Source of the DNA: Saccopteryx bilineata
Lineage: Eukaryota > Chordata > Mammalia > Chiroptera > Emballonuridae
Assembly (NCBI RefSeq): GCF_036850765.1
Contig: NC_089501.1
Span: forward strand, 16,654,997-16,718,996
Direction of reading: 5' to 3'
Length of the DNA: 64,000 nucleotides
This document shows positions 1-12,038 of this stretch, piece after piece (position 1 is the first letter of the stretch; each line of letters begins with the position of its first letter). The position numbers were made by a program, and so were the translations under genes. Under the pieces are notes generated by a model. That model was not told the origin of the DNA, ran no database searches, and saw only the letters and a list, made by a program, of their open reading frames with translations.

Positions 1-269
1 GAAGGAAGGGAGGGAGTTACGGAGGGAGGGAGGGAGGAAGGGAGGGAGGGAGGGAGGGAGGGAGGGAGGGAGGAAGGAAGGAAGGAAGGAAGGGAGGAAG
101 GGGGAGAGAGAGAGAGAGAGAGAGAAAGGAGGGAGGGATGGAGGAAGGAAGGAAGAAAGGCAGGAAGGAAGGAAGGAAGGAAGGAAGGAAGGAAGGAAGG
201 AAGGAAGGAAGGAAGGAAGGAAGGAAGGAAGGAAGGAAGGAGGGAAGGAGGGAAGGAAGCCAAAGTTTT
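1..269. repeat. GGAA/GGGA microsatellite
   Basis: An uninterrupted purine-rich tract of GGAA, GGGA and AGAG units, with a nearly pure (GGAA)n run of roughly 80-90 bases at about 162-245 and an (AG)n stretch near 107-125. The lysine/glutamate/arginine or proline/serine-rich frames across it are translated repeat, not protein. It reaches the left edge, so its full length is unknown. Confidence 0.97.
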
Positions 270-1463
270 AATAAAGTACTCATGAACTTTTATAGTGATT
301 TACCAGTGGTCACGCTGGCAGCAGTTGCACTATAATTCATGTGCTGAGAGAAAAGCTACCACGTCAGTGACAAGGAGATAATAAATAAAGAGAAAAAATG
401 TCAAAAGAAATTATGATATTTGTGGACTTCAAAATTACTATTTTATTAGAACATAAATTAGTAAATCTTGAGCATGCAGAAGTTTATTACTATGTGAGAT
501 CAACTTTGATTATATGTGTTTATTGTTTAAAAGTAATGTAATGTTTGAAATAGTATTTATATCTTTACATTTTAATTAAACATGACTCTAATATAGAATC
601 AACAACCAGGAATGAAGTTACACTTTGGAATATGATCGAACAAATATGTACATTATTAATCAGGCATTAAACATTCAATGCAATTAATACCAGCCAAAAA
701 TAAAGCCAAAAAATAAATTTTCAATATAATTTTAAAGTAATTACCTATATCCATAAAAATATATTTTAAAAATAATGTTATTTTTTAATTAATTTTTAAG
801 ATCTTTTGGTTGGTGACTAACAATATTTGTACTTTTAGAGGAGGGAATGTTCTTCTCTCAAATATATATTCAGTAAAAGTCCAGTTAATATGATGCTATC
901 TTGGTGATAATGAGACATTAATTTGAATATTTTTCTTTCTTTTTTTCTGTCAACCCATTTCCATATCAGCAACTTTTTCCTCTGAATAATCTATGCTCAT
1001 TTCTGCTTAAGACTTGCCCTCATTGAGGCTAGTTTCATGTATATTTCTTACAACCTAAAAGTGTATTTTAAAGTACCCGTGTGCCTTTCTATTAGCCTCT
1101 TCCAAAATAAAAGGTTTATCTTTAAAAAATGTACTTGAGACTTACATCATCTCTTAACTATTCTCATCTTAATAAATTTAATTTAAAAATCATCTAAAAT
1201 AAACATAAAAGGGATAAAATTAATCATGCTGTATCTTGTATCTTCAACTTTCATTTAACATTAAAAGGTTATTTTCAAAAACACTGAGGAAATCAATTTA
1301 AAAATCACCCTTATAACAATAAGCTGTTTTGACAACAAGCTGATAGAACATCTTGATCAACATATATAATGACATTCACTTTGCAAATTTTATGGCAGAA
1401 TTAATATGTTCAACTGTCTTTAGACTTTGAAAATATATTCTTAGGAGAAAAAGGGTCTTTTAT
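270..1463. other. Unassigned AT-rich sequence
   Basis: No long frame, RNA gene or repeat family is recognised here. The sequence is AT-rich with short homopolymers only. Confidence 0.6.
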
Positions 1464-1861
1464 TTGTTATTATATTTTTATTAAAATTTTAAATTTATGG
1501 TGTTAACATGGATTCGAGTGTCTCACTCAATATAACACCCTTAACCCCCAACAACGTGCTCACCATTCTACCTGTTGTTCCCTTCCCTCTAACTCCTTTT
1601 CCTCCTACCCTCTGGAATTTGTGGTCCTGTTAATGTATCTATGTGTTATATTTATATTATATAATTTGACTAATCCCTTCACCTTCTCTGATCTCATCCC
1701 CTCATCCCCCTTCCCTCTGACTGCTGTCCCTCTGGTCCCTGTGACCCCGCCTCTGCCTCTATTCCATTCGTCAGTTCACATTGCTCATTAGATTCCACAA
1801 GTAAGCAAGGTCATATGATATTTGTCTTTCTCTGCCTGGCTTACTGCACTTAGCATAATGA
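1464..1861 (-). mobile_element. L1 3' end, 5'-truncated
   Basis: Read on the minus strand this is the 3' untranslated tail of an L1. The plus strand shows the motif TGTTAACATG followed by pyrimidine-rich text (CCCTTCCCTCTGACTGCTG, CTCTGCCTGGCTTA) that recurs at 13530-13870 in the large L1. Possible 8-bp TSDs TCTTTTAT lie at 1456-1463 and 1862-1869, so this looks like a severely 5'-truncated insertion. The family call is secure, the exact ends less so. Confidence 0.8.
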
Positions 1862-1869
1862 TCTTTTAT

Positions 1870-2996
1870 GCATTTATCATTCATTTCATTAGTTTATTAT
1901 TTAGTGGAAGAGACAGAAGTTAATTAATACTCAAATATAAAATTATAATCTGTACTAATAGACATAAAATAAAATTTCTTCTTGAACACAGATTCTGTCA
2001 GATATTTTTGCATTCATACTAAAGTAAGTAAATATTCCTTGTAAAATTGCTACCACTTTAGATGTTCTTATGAACTGAATTTACCTTATGGGTAACATGA
2101 TGCTGTTTTTTAACAATCTTAGCAGACATATTTTTTATATTTGTAGTATGTTTTTAAAAATAAAAGTTTTAACTTTTTTTATTTAGGTATTTTAAACATT
2201 ACTAAAGATACTGTCAACATATATTAGAATTTTGGTATGTTTACTACATTTGTGAATTTTATTATATTTATTTATGGACAAATTAATACATACCATTTTA
2301 ATTTCTGACTGTGAGAAAATTACTTTAAGAAATGACTGATAAGTATATACACAAGTATGTAAAGAGTCAGAATTTAATGTCTAGAACTTCTTTTGTTATT
2401 GTTTTGTGAAAGAATAAAATGGAAAGATTGGTAGTGTTGTTGTTTGTACCCTTTAGTGTTGTTATCGGAAAAGTTGGGATTTGTGTTGTCTGTAGCACTC
2501 TGTTGTCAATTTCATGAGAGACAGCACTGAATAGATAATAGTGTCTTTAATTTCAAATTGCAGCAATTTGAGAAGGGAGGGGGCATTAGTCCACAAAACT
2601 GCCTTAACACTCCTGGTGCTGGGAGTTCTTATAGAGTTCAGGGGCTCTTAGTAACGGTGTAAAGGGAAAAAAAAGAAAAAAAAAAGTCTGTGCTGTTAAT
2701 CATGTAACAATAGGCAGGAGGTGAGGGGTTCAGCTGCAGAAAGGTCTCCTCTGCAAGTTCTTCTGATGTAGCACTGGCCCAGTCAGCATGGTCCTATCTG
2801 GTGTCCTTGGTAAATCTTCAAGACAGCCAAGATCAGATGTCCCCCTGAACAGTTGGGACCTGGCACCTTGGGACTATTTTCCCCTGGGAATCGTCTGTGA
2901 AAAGACACCCTGGTTTCTTAGTATACAAAGTAAAGATTTAAGATTGGTGAATTAATTTTTTAAGTAATTGATAGGCCTTAGATTTTTACAGTAAAT
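1870..2996. other. Unassigned sequence
   Basis: No gene is seen. The part from about 2400 to 2930 is less AT-rich and has the look of an old, unrecognised interspersed repeat, possibly an LTR, but I could not find paired ends. Confidence 0.4.
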
Positions 2997-3010
2997 CCTG
3001 TGGCTAGGCT

Positions 3011-3426
3011 TTTTTTTTTTTTTTTTTTTTTTTTGTATTTTTCTGAAGCTGGAAACGGGGAGAGACAGTCAGACAGACTCCAGCATGCGCCCCACCAGAA
3101 TCCACCCGGCACGCCCACCAGGGGTGATGCTCTGCCCACCAGGGGGCGATGCTCTGCCCCTCCGGGGCATCGCTCTGTTGCGACCAGAGCCACTCTAGCG
3201 CCTGGGGCAGAGGCCAAGGAGCCATCCCCAGATCCCCAGCGCCCGGGCCATCTTTGCTCCAATGGAGCCTTGGCTGCGGGAGGGGAAGAGAGAGACGGAG
3301 AGGAAGGAGAGGGGGAGGAGTGGAGAAGCAGATGGGTGCCTCTCCTGTGTGCCCTGGCCGGGAATCGAACCCGGGACTTCTGCACGCCAGGCGGACACTC
3401 TACCACTGAGCCAACCGGCCAGGGCC
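3011..3426 (-). mobile_element. Type A tRNA-derived SINE
   Basis: Full-length minus-strand copy. The tRNA-like head is at the right end (complement of GGTTCGATTCCCGGCCAGGG near 3357-3376) and the A tail appears as a T run at 3011-3034. Flanking TSDs beginning CCTGTGGCTAGGCT lie at 2997-3010 and 3427-3440. The 142-145 codon frames across it are translated SINE. The strong TSD and long pure tail indicate a fairly young insertion. Confidence 0.95.
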
Positions 3427-3440
3427 CCTGTGGCTAGGCT

Positions 3441-4539
3441 TTTATAAACAGCTATTGTGATTTAAACTCCCCTAATTGTCAGGTCCCTTCCTAATATAAC
3501 CCCCTACCCCTCCAACACACATACACATTTCTAAAACTGTAAAATTTGCCTGCATTTCAAAGTAAAGACCAGGGAGCCATTAAGAGTGAATAACAAGCAG
3601 ATTAACTATTTCCTAACCCTTACAAACCTCCTATTCCTTACAACTAAAAAGCTACTATTACTGAAGCCAAATTTCTAACTTTTTGGCTCCCCAATCAGTT
3701 GTTAACCTTTGAACTTTGCAATTATGTGTGATGATTATAAATGCATAGTTTAAGATAGCAATGCTGCTGGTAACATTTGTTAAGCCTTGGGAAGAATTTC
3801 AACACTAGTCACTTATTGTAAGCATAATTTTCTCTATATTTATTGGGACAGTGGATAAAGAACTTATTGGGAAATAAATAAAAGATTAAATAACATTTAA
3901 AATATTTTATTAATTATTTATACACAAAAAAATAATTATTGTCATTTTTATTCTTTTCTCACATTAAACCTTCCAGTTGTTTTCATTTCCTCTCTTTCTC
4001 TTTTACATCCCTATGACTTGGAATCTGTCCAGAAAGATGAACAATTATAATAACCTCTTCTGCATTTATAGAAGCAAGTGAAGGTGTTTATTGGTAAATA
4101 AATGGAATTGTAAATTTAACCAGAATTAAGCTCTGAATATAATTGTGAGGTGGAAAACCTTTTATGTGGTTTTCCAGCAGTTCACAAACTTATTTTTTTT
4201 CTTTTAATTAAGAATCCTTGTGCTCAGTAAGTGCTTCATAACTAAATCGTAACTATTTTAAGCAAAAGCGATTGGTAACTTCAGATATAATTGCTGTCTA
4301 TCTTTTTGTGACTCTTCTCTTTTTCCCATACTTCCTCATTAATATCTCTCTTGTTGCATAAAGATAAAACTTAAGCTGAACTTTTCTTCAATAGCTCAAA
4401 AAAGTGTAAATTTTAGCATATAAATAAAAGTTTAGTTGATTATCAACTAAAATATAGATTTTTAGAATAAATGTCATGCCACTTTTAATAATGACTGAAA
4501 AATAAAAGGATGTCTCCTGGAAATAAATCTTTTAATATG
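3441..4539. other. Unassigned AT-rich sequence
   Basis: Nothing recognisable apart from short A/T runs. No frame of note. Confidence 0.55.
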
Positions 4540-5205
4540 ACTTGAGGAAGTAAACATTTTATATCATGAACCCTGGCAGTTTCTCTGACTACCAGACTCA
4601 TTTATGTAACTGCTTATTCCTCCTCTCTCTATGCTTGAATAGGCTTCACAGTATTAATACATCCAAAACTGAACTCCTTATAACCTTTTTCAAAAAAGAA
4701 CCTGTTACTTTGCAATATTTTACATCTTAGCCAGTGGCAATTTTGTTCTCCCAGGTTCCTCAGTTCCTTTCTCTCACACTCTGCATCTCATTTATCAGAA
4801 TATTCTATGAATGCTTTCTTTGAAATATACCCAAAAGCCGTCATTTCTCCTGACTGTAGCAAGACAAGACTGTTCACTCTTACCACACCAACCTGCTCGG
4901 CTCACTTCACAGCTTTTTCCTATAGCTTTATTCTCTGCCTGAAGCTTCTGCCCTCCAGTAACTACATGCCTTATTCCTCTTTCTCCAAGCTGCTCAAGTC
5001 TCAGTCCCTCTTAGACCTTTTCTCACTTCATTTAGCACTCCATACATATCTTCTCTTGCTTCCACTTTATTTTTTACTATGTTCCTCCTGCAGTTTATAA
5101 TTTTCATGAGGAAAGACATCTTTTTCTCTTGTGTTCACTGTTTTATGTCCTGAGCCTAGGAAATTCCTAGGACATAGTAGGTGCTAAATAAAAATGTGGT
5201 AAATT
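4540..5205 (+). mobile_element. L2 LINE, 3' region
   Basis: The text matches the remembered L2 3' consensus in order: a segment encoding cysteine/serine-rich remnants, CACTTCATTTAGCACTCCATA, then ATGAGGAAAGACATC, and the diagnostic end GGACATAGTAGGTGCTAAATAAA near 5170-5190. The frame at 4807-5100 (97 codons) lies within it and shows no independent coding support. This is an old, diverged element; the left boundary is approximate. Confidence 0.7.
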
Positions 5206-5309
5206 AATATATTTCTATTTTAAATGGCATAAAGTTGCTTTAGAGAAAATAATCCAAAAAGTCTAAAATTTTATTTATCTGCTTAGCCTTATTATTCTTA
5301 TAGTAATTA

Positions 5310-5515
5310 CCGTATTTTTTTTTCCATAAGATGTACTTTTTTCCCCCAAAAGTGGAGGGGAAAATGCCTGTGCATCTTATGGGGCAAAAAATACAGTGTT
5401 TTATTAAATATTTTAACACATCATTTGGTTCAGAATATTTTTTTTTCTCATTTTCCTCCTTAAAATCCTAGGTGTGTCTTATGGTCAGATGCGTCTTATG
5501 GAGCAAAAAATACAG
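5310..5515. mobile_element. Short inverted-repeat DNA element (MITE)
   Basis: Both ends carry inverted copies of a CYGTATTTTTT..CCATAAGA motif: the left begins CCGTATTTTTTTTTCCATAA and the right ends CTTATGGAGCAAAAAATACAG. A third, internal copy (CTTATGGGGCAAAAAATACA) lies near 5377-5396. The 6-bp direct repeat TAATTA flanks it at 5304-5309 and 5516-5521. There is no coding capacity. It is a non-autonomous cut-and-paste element; superfamily not determined. Confidence 0.75.
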
Positions 5516-5760
5516 TAATTAATATTCCTGATTTTTCCAGTGGTCCTCTGAAAAATATCAGAGATTATTTTAGATATAAAGATATTCTGAGTATTTCATT
5601 TAACTTCTTTGATTTAGAGTTTAATTCTGAGTAACTACTTGATTAGGATAGAATTAAGGGGAGTGACATCAGCAAGATGGCAGGATCGGTTTTTTTCCTG
5701 ACTCAGTCCCTCTCACTGAAAGACAGACTAGCAACTATCCACAGATAAGATGCCTTTGTG

Positions 5761-6126
5761 GGCCCTGGCCAGTTGGCTCAGTGGTAGAGCGTCGTCCTGG
5801 CGTGCGGAAGGCCCGGGTTCGATTCCCGGCCAGGGCACACAGGAGAAGCACCCATCTGCTTCTCCATCCCTCCTCCTCTCCTTCCTCTCTGTCTCTCTCT
5901 TCCCCTCCCGCAGCCGAGGCTCCATTAGAGCAAAGATGGCCCTGGGGATGGCTCCTTGGCCTCTGCCCTAGGCGCTAGAGTGGCTCTGGTCTCGACAGAG
6001 CGACGCCCCGGATGGGCAGAGCATTGCCCCCTGGTGGGCGTGCCGGGTGGATCCCGGTCGGGCGCATGCGGGAGTCTGTCTGACTGCCTCCTCGTTTCCA
6101 GCTTCAGAAAAAAAAAAAAAAAAAAA
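5761..6126 (+). mobile_element. Type A tRNA-derived SINE
   Basis: Full head with A box (GTTGGCTCAGTGGTAGAGC) and B box (GGTTCGATTCCC), GC-rich body and pure A tail. It is flanked by the perfect TSD ATGCCTTTGTG at 5750-5760 and 6127-6137. It is inserted in the 5'UTR of the old L1. Confidence 0.96.
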
Positions 6127-7159
6127 ATGCCTTTGTGAGTATCCCAGAACCTAGGAGTGGATTGAAGCATTTCCATGGATGGTAAGAACCAGAGAAAATG
6201 ACATTTAAAGGATAAGAGAAGCAGTGACATTTTGACTACAGCACTAGTCTACAAGGTTAGCATAGGGCCACACCAGGAGAGTTCCTCTCGTTTCAGTTTT
6301 TCCCGCAGGAAAAAAACAAAAACAAAACAAAGTGGGCATTCAGTTTACCCAGTGTTAGGGACGCTTCCCAGAGGACCCACATAGGTCTCATCTCACTGGA
6401 ATCACTAAGGAAATAAGTGAGCCTACACCACTGGGAGTCAGCTGGTGATGGAGAAGACGGATAGGAGCTCACTGCAATCAGTACTTGGGTCTTGGTGAAT
6501 CACATTCTTGCTGGTGCCAGTGCCCACACAGATACCAGATAGCAGCTCTGCTCTACTAGCCAAAGAGTTCAGTGGGCAGTTCTACACAGTTTGGGTCTCT
6601 AGCCAAGGACCCTACTGACTGTTTAGCTCTTGTTACAGCTCTACTCATACAAGGACACAAATCAGCAAGCCCAACACAGATGAGCAGAGCCTCCTGCTGC
6701 TGACGAGTCAGGGAGCCTGATCAGAGAGGGGATCAGCCTTGGAGCCTAGCCTAAGGTACTACCAGTTAATTTTGTGGATATGACCAAGAGCGCAAGCAGC
6801 AAATGTGAATATAAGCATGTGGCACTATAATAAACAAAGAAGTTTCTGTAGGACAAATGAAAATATCAGCAAAATGAAAAGTTAGCCTGTAGATGAAACA
6901 AATTATCTGTAAACTATTTATTTGATAAGGAGTTAATATCCAAAATACATGACAGACTTAAATAACTCAACAAAAAGGAAATCTGATTAAAAATAAAGAT
7001 AAGGATTGAAAATGCGTTTTTTCAAAGTAGATATACAATGGCCAACAAGTACATAAAAAGTCACTCGACATCACTATTAATGAGATAATTGAAGATCAAA
7101 ATCACAGTGAGGTATCATCTCATACCTGTTAGTGTGGCTATCATCAAAAAGAAAAGAGA

Positions 7160-7816
7160 GCCTGACTAGGTGGTGGCGCAGTGGATAAAGCATCAGACTG
7201 GAATGCGAAGGACCCAGGTTCAAGACCTCAAGGTCGCCAGCTTGAGCACGACTCATCTGGTTTGAGCAAAGCTCACCAGCTTGGACACAAGGTTACTGGC
7301 TTGAGCAAGGGGTTACTTGGTCTGCTGAAGGCTCACAGTGAAGGCACAAATGAGAAAGCAGTCAATGAACAACTAAGGCAGGAGTCGGGAAACTATGGCT
7401 TGTGAGCCAGATGTGGCTCTTTTGATGGCTGCATCTGGCTCGCAGACAAATCTTTAATAAAAAAAAATAATAACGTTAAAAATATAAACCATTCTCATGT
7501 ATTACAATCCATTCATTTTCTACCGCTCATGTTCATGATTTCTGGAACCAATCACAGCTGTCCTCCAGGACAACACCAAATTTTTATTGGATAATGCCTA
7601 ACGTACACAGGTCGTTGTATGGCTCTCATGGAATTACATTTTAAACTATGTGCCGTTCATGGCTCTCTCAGCCAAAAAGCTTCCCGACCCCTGAACTAAG
7701 ATGATACAACGAAAAACTGATGATTGATGCTTCTCATCTCTCTCTGTTCCTGTCTGTCCCTATCTATCCCTGTCTCTGACTCTCGCTCTGTCACTGTAAA
7801 AAAAAAAAAAAAAAAG
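7160..7816 (+). mobile_element. Type B SINE split by a hAT element
   Basis: The head GCCTGACTAGGTGGTGGCGC and body run to AACAACTAAGG at 7378. After the hAT insert the SINE resumes with GATGATACAACGAAAAACTG and ends in a CT-rich segment and an A tail near 7800-7816. The SINE itself sits in the ORF2 3' region of the old L1, giving the order L1, then SINE, then hAT. Confidence 0.93.
7379..7693. mobile_element. Non-autonomous hAT element
   Basis: This 315-bp element has terminal inverted repeats CAGGAGTCGGGAA at the left and TTCCCGACCCCTG at the right. It is flanked by 8-bp duplications AACTAAGG (7371-7378) and AACTAAGA (7694-7701), one mismatch. It has no coding capacity. A second copy of the family, in opposite orientation, lies at 20517-21206. 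The 8-bp TSD and CAGGGGT-type ends are diagnostic of hAT. Confidence 0.93.
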
Positions 7817-8100
7817 AGAAGAGAAGAGAAAAGAACTATTGTTGAGAATATAGAGAAAGGGAATTCTTGCATGCTGCTGGTAAAATGCAAATTCGTGTTG
7901 CCACTATGAAAATTAGTATGAAAGTTTCTCAAAAAATTAAAATAAAGCTACTATACAATCCCAAAATTAGACTTCTGGGTACTATCTGAAAAAAATGGAA
8001 TTACTATCTCAAAGAAATGTTTGCATCCTCATGTTCATAATACCCAAGATATAGAAACAAGCAAAATGTTTATTGGTAAATGAGTGGACAAAGAAAATGT

Positions 8101-8284
8101 GGCCTGACCTGTGGTGGCGCAGTGGATAAAGCGTCGACCTGGAACGCTGAGGTCACCAGTTCGCCAGTTCGAAACCCTGGGCTTGCTTGGTCAAGGCACA
8201 TATGGGAGTTGACCCTTCCTGTTCCTCCCCCCTTCTTTCTCTCTCTACTCTCTCTAAAATGAATAAATAAAATCTAAAAAAAAG
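8101..8284 (+). mobile_element. Type C SINE
   Basis: Head GGCCTGACCTGTGGTGGCGC, GTGGATAAAGCGTCGACCTG, the marker GGGCTTGCTTGGTCAAGGCA, and a tail AATGAATAAATAAAATCT followed by A. It is inserted in the old L1 3'UTR. A TSD is not clear. Confidence 0.92.
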
Positions 8285-8815
8285 TGATATAAAATATATA
8301 TTATGCAGCTGTAAAAAGAAGGAACTACTGACATTTGCGACAAGGATGAACCTTGAGGGTATTATGCTAAGTTAAGTAAGATGGAAGAACACAAGTGCTT
8401 TAGGACCTCACCTGGATGTGTACAGTCTAAAACTGTCTAACTTATAAAACTAGAGTATATATTGTAGATGGTTGCCAGTCTCTGGGGGTTAGGGAAAAGC
8501 AAAGAAGTTGATCAAAGGATAAAAATTTCCAGTTGTAAGGTGAATATGTTCTGGAAATGTAATGTAAGGTACAGTAACTATAGTAAATATTGTATTGTGT
8601 ACTTAAAAGTTGCTAAGAAAGTATAAATCTTAAATGTTCTCACCACACACCAAAAAAAAAACCACCCCTATATAAACTGATGGATATGTTAACTAACATA
8701 ATGATAAGCATTTTGCAATATATATGTATATCAAGTCATCAGATTGTATTGTACACCTTAAACTTACACAATGCTGTTAATTATGTTAATTTTATCTTAA
8801 TAAAGTAGGGAAAAT

Positions 8816-9904
8816 TGTGGATCCTTGAAAAGACTAATTACTTAACTAATTAAAATGTTAATAAACCACTGAAACTAAAAAGTGTAACATGATTGTAAAG
8901 AACCTTAGCTCATTTCATTAGTGTGAAACTGTTTTCCTTATTCTTTAAATAATTCAAAACCTAATAATATCTAAAAAAAGTATGTTTACAGAAAGTTTTG
9001 GAAATTATTCCAGTAACACTTAAATTATGATATTAAGCAGATTACACAGATGAGTACATGTACTCTTTCAAAATATCGATGAAGTCACTTATCAGTAAAT
9101 CAGGGAAGTTCATCAAAACAGATAATTTTATTAAAGTTCTAACATATTTTATATTCAGAGATTTAGATACCATAAATCAAGAAAAATAATATTTACTTTC
9201 TAACTTTTATGTATTATCATGACTATATGTATTATGGAGCATACTGATACATTATTTTAGGGCAGTAATTTTTAAAAGACATTCTTTGTTTTTTTTAAAA
9301 ATAAATTAATAAATAAGTAAACATTTTTTTAGTTTTTTTTTTTTCAGATAACAATGTTGATGTAAAAATAGTCTAGATCTATAGAGAATTTTAGGAGCAA
9401 AACAGGAAAATCTGAGATTAGATAAAGAGTAAATCAAAGGCACATACATTTTTACATTAGTGAGTACAGAATAGTTAAGTTAACATTTGCAGCAAAGAGA
9501 GACAGTATTTGGGAGACAAGGTAACAATGAGGGGTTCTGTTGTTTTGTGTTCTGGTGGGACATTGTGCTTGACAGGGTCTGGAAAACCCGGATACTCTCT
9601 GACATTCCAAAGGTATGCTATTCTAGAGACAAAAATACATAAACAAACAAACAAACAAAAACTATACAGAGGCTCAATTAAGTAAAAATTGATCTTTGTC
9701 AAGAAAGATACCAGCCTAGGACCTGACTACTTCCCATGACTCACTTTTAGTTAAGAAGTTTTAATTTCAGACCATTTCATGTGGTTGGTTATATTCTGTC
9801 TCTAAATTTGTAAGTCCTGCCAGGCAGGCCTCCCATCAGGTTTAGTACGTGGCCCCTTTTTCATCCACAACAATATATTGTAGAAAATCAATGTCTTCAG
9901 TGAT
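8816..9904. other. Unassigned sequence
   Basis: No gene is seen. The part at 9475-9880 is less AT-rich but matches nothing I recognise. A short (AAAC)n run lies at about 9640-9660. Confidence 0.5.
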
Positions 9905-10774
9905 TTTTAACAAGGTAAAGGGGTCCTTAGATTAATAAACTTAAGCGGCTTTAGGATAAAATTACTTTTGACTCTAAAAAATATAACATACAATCCAAAA
10001 TCTGCAAAGAACTCTTTAAACTCAACAATAAAAAAATTAACCTGAATAAAAAATGTGCCAAAGACCTCAACATATATCTCACCAAAGCAAATATGCAGAT
10101 GGAAATTAACATATAAAAAGATATTCCATATCATATGTCTTCAAGGAAATATAAATTAAAACAACAATAAGGTGTCACTATGCAACATAAGCATGGCCAA
10201 TATCCAAAACACTAACAGAACCAAATAGTGTTGAAAAAGTGGAACAATAAGAAATCTCATTCATTACTGGTGAGAATGCAAAATGGTACAGACAAGTTGG
10301 AAGACAGTTTGGCAACTTCAAAAACTTAGAAGATGTCCTTTGATAGGTAAATAAATAAATAAAAAGTGGGGCATCTAAACAATGGAATATTATTTAGCAC
10401 TAAAAAGAAATGAGTCTAACCAGGTGGTAGTGCAGTGGATGGAGCATCAGACTGGGACACAGAGGACTCAGGTTTGAAACCCCAAGGTTGTTGGCTTGAG
10501 CACAGGCTCATCTGGTTTGAGTATGACTCACCAGCTTGGATCCAAGGTTGCTGGCTTGAGCAAGGAGTCACTCGGTCTGCTGTAGTTCCCCGTTCAAGGC
10601 ATATATGAGAAAGCAATCAATGAACAACTAGGGTGCCACAATGAAGAATTGATGCTTCTCATCTCTCTCCCTTCCTGTCTGTCTATCTCTATCTGTCCCT
10701 CTTTCTGTCTCTCTCTGTCACTTTAACCAAAAAAAATAGAAAGAAGAAAGAAAGAGAAAGAAAGAAAGAAAGAA

Positions 10775-10819
<45 letters not shown>

Positions 10820-11135
10820 AATGAGCTATCATTCCATGAAATGACATGGAGGAAACTTATATTACTAAGTAAAGATGGATACATGTCATTCATTTCACAT
10901 TGGTCCAAACCTATGGAGTGCACAAGACTAAGAGTGAACTGTAATATGTAAACTATGGACCTTGGAGATTATGATGTTTCAATGTAGGCCAATCAGTTGT
11001 AACAAATGTACCATCATTTGGAGAGATGTTGATAATGGGGGAGGCTATTAATGTGCTGAAGCAGGGGGTATATGGAAAATATCTGTATCTTTTCTTCAAT
11101 TTCTCTGTGAACCTAAAACTGCTCTAAAAAATAGT
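9905..11135 (+). mobile_element. Old L1M-type LINE, 3' region
   Basis: ORF2-terminus text (AACTCAACAATAAAAAAATT, GGTGTCACTATGCAACATAA, GGTGAGAATGCAAAATGGTA) is followed by the 3'UTR markers GTAAACTATGGACCTTGGAG, GATAATGGGGGAGGCTAT and the end GAACCTAAAACTGCTCTAAA. This is an ancient L1M subfamily, degraded and frameless. A type B SINE interrupts it at 10415-10816. Confidence 0.88.
10415..10816 (+). mobile_element. Type B SINE with long GA-rich tail
   Basis: Diverged head (CTAACCAGGTGGTAGTGCAG) and standard body. The tail has expanded into an approximately 80-bp AAAG/AG repeat (10735-10816). The direct repeat GAAATGAG flanks the unit, the right copy beginning near 10818. The poly-A tail appears to have turned into a simple repeat. 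Confidence 0.9.
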
Positions 11136-12038
11136 CTTAACGAACACACACACATGCATGTATGCACACAGTGGTACACGTACACATATTCTGAGTTTAT
11201 TGTTGTCACTATTACTGCTAGAATAGTCTCAGCTAGTGTTATTAGTTGTTATTTTTATCCAAAATAACTAGTTCTATTTAATAGAAAAATATGAGACATG
11301 GATAATTGAGAACTGTCTGAAATATGTCTTTTAGCAAACTAAGTGCTTGAACACACGCTAGTCTCATTCACTGAAGATTTACCATAGCTATGTGCACTTA
11401 AGTTATTCAAAATGTTTTCCAGAGCTTGCACTTGCTGAAAAAACATTTTTTTTAGTCTACAGCATTTAAAGTATTACACATTCAATTTCCTGATAATCTT
11501 AGAAAATTTTATATAAATAAGGCTATTTATAGTGTTATTTACTTTTACAAGCCAATCAGAATAGATCTTTAATTTAAGAGACATTATCATCTAATTCATC
11601 AGTATTATCTGGAGATGGAAAAATATTTTATCATTACACAAGAGGTCAAGCCGTCTTTGAATTGCAGCCATAGACATTTATGTGTCTATGTCTGCAATAT
11701 ATGTTAAGGACACATATATTGCTTAAAGCTTCAGTTTTACGATTTCAGCAACAGGTCAAGAGTAAAAGCAGACATACAAACATTCATTTCAGACTTCAAA
11801 GCATCTTTTTCAGTAGACATAAAATTCTTCATTGATTTAAATTTACAACAGACAAACCAATACAAAGAACTAATAAACTAATTCTCTTGTCTCTCACAAA
11901 AAAACAATATGTCTTCATCATTCATCAACAGGGATCATTAAATAATCTGATTTGCCCATTAAAAGCCAACTAGTAAGATGTAAATACCAGGTCAAAGGAG
12001 ACTTCAAAGAATAGACACAGGTAATCAGAAATGTTGAA
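11136..12038. other. Unassigned sequence with two adjacent hairpins
   Basis: A short CA-rich patch lies at 11143-11185. At 11669-11690 an 8-bp inverted repeat (CATAGACA / TGTCTATG) and at 11694-11722 an 11-bp inverted repeat (GCAATATATGT / ACATATATTGC) follow one another. No repeat family is recognised and there is no coding frame. Confidence 0.45.

Larger units (their letters stand above)
5661..8815 (+). mobile_element. Old L1, internally deleted (5'UTR joined to ORF2 3' end)
   Basis: The start GGAGTGACATCAGCAAGATGGC is the hallmark L1 5' end, including the AAGATGGC core that resembles the YY1 site of other L1 promoters. 5'UTR-like text runs to about 6830. From about 6880 the text instead matches the ORF2 terminus and 3'UTR (AACTCAACAAAAAGGAAATC, GGTATCATCTCATACCTGTTAG, then a 3' end near CTTAATAAAGTAGGG). 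ORF1 and most of ORF2 are therefore missing. Two SINEs (5761-6126, 8101-8284) and a SINE with a nested hAT (7160-7816) interrupt it. No clear TSD was found. Confidence 0.8.

Noticed and set aside
1..335. 88-codon and 65-codon frames rich in P/S/L or K/E/G/R
   Set aside because: Both are translated GGAA-type microsatellite.
2978..3447. Overlapping 60-145 codon frames on both strands
   Set aside because: They are translations of a type A SINE. Near-identical frames recur at every other type A copy (5728-6230, 39719-40266, 41361-41909, 59076-59598).
4807..5100. 97-codon frame as a small secreted protein
   Set aside because: It falls inside an L2 3' region, and no conservation or splice evidence can be seen.
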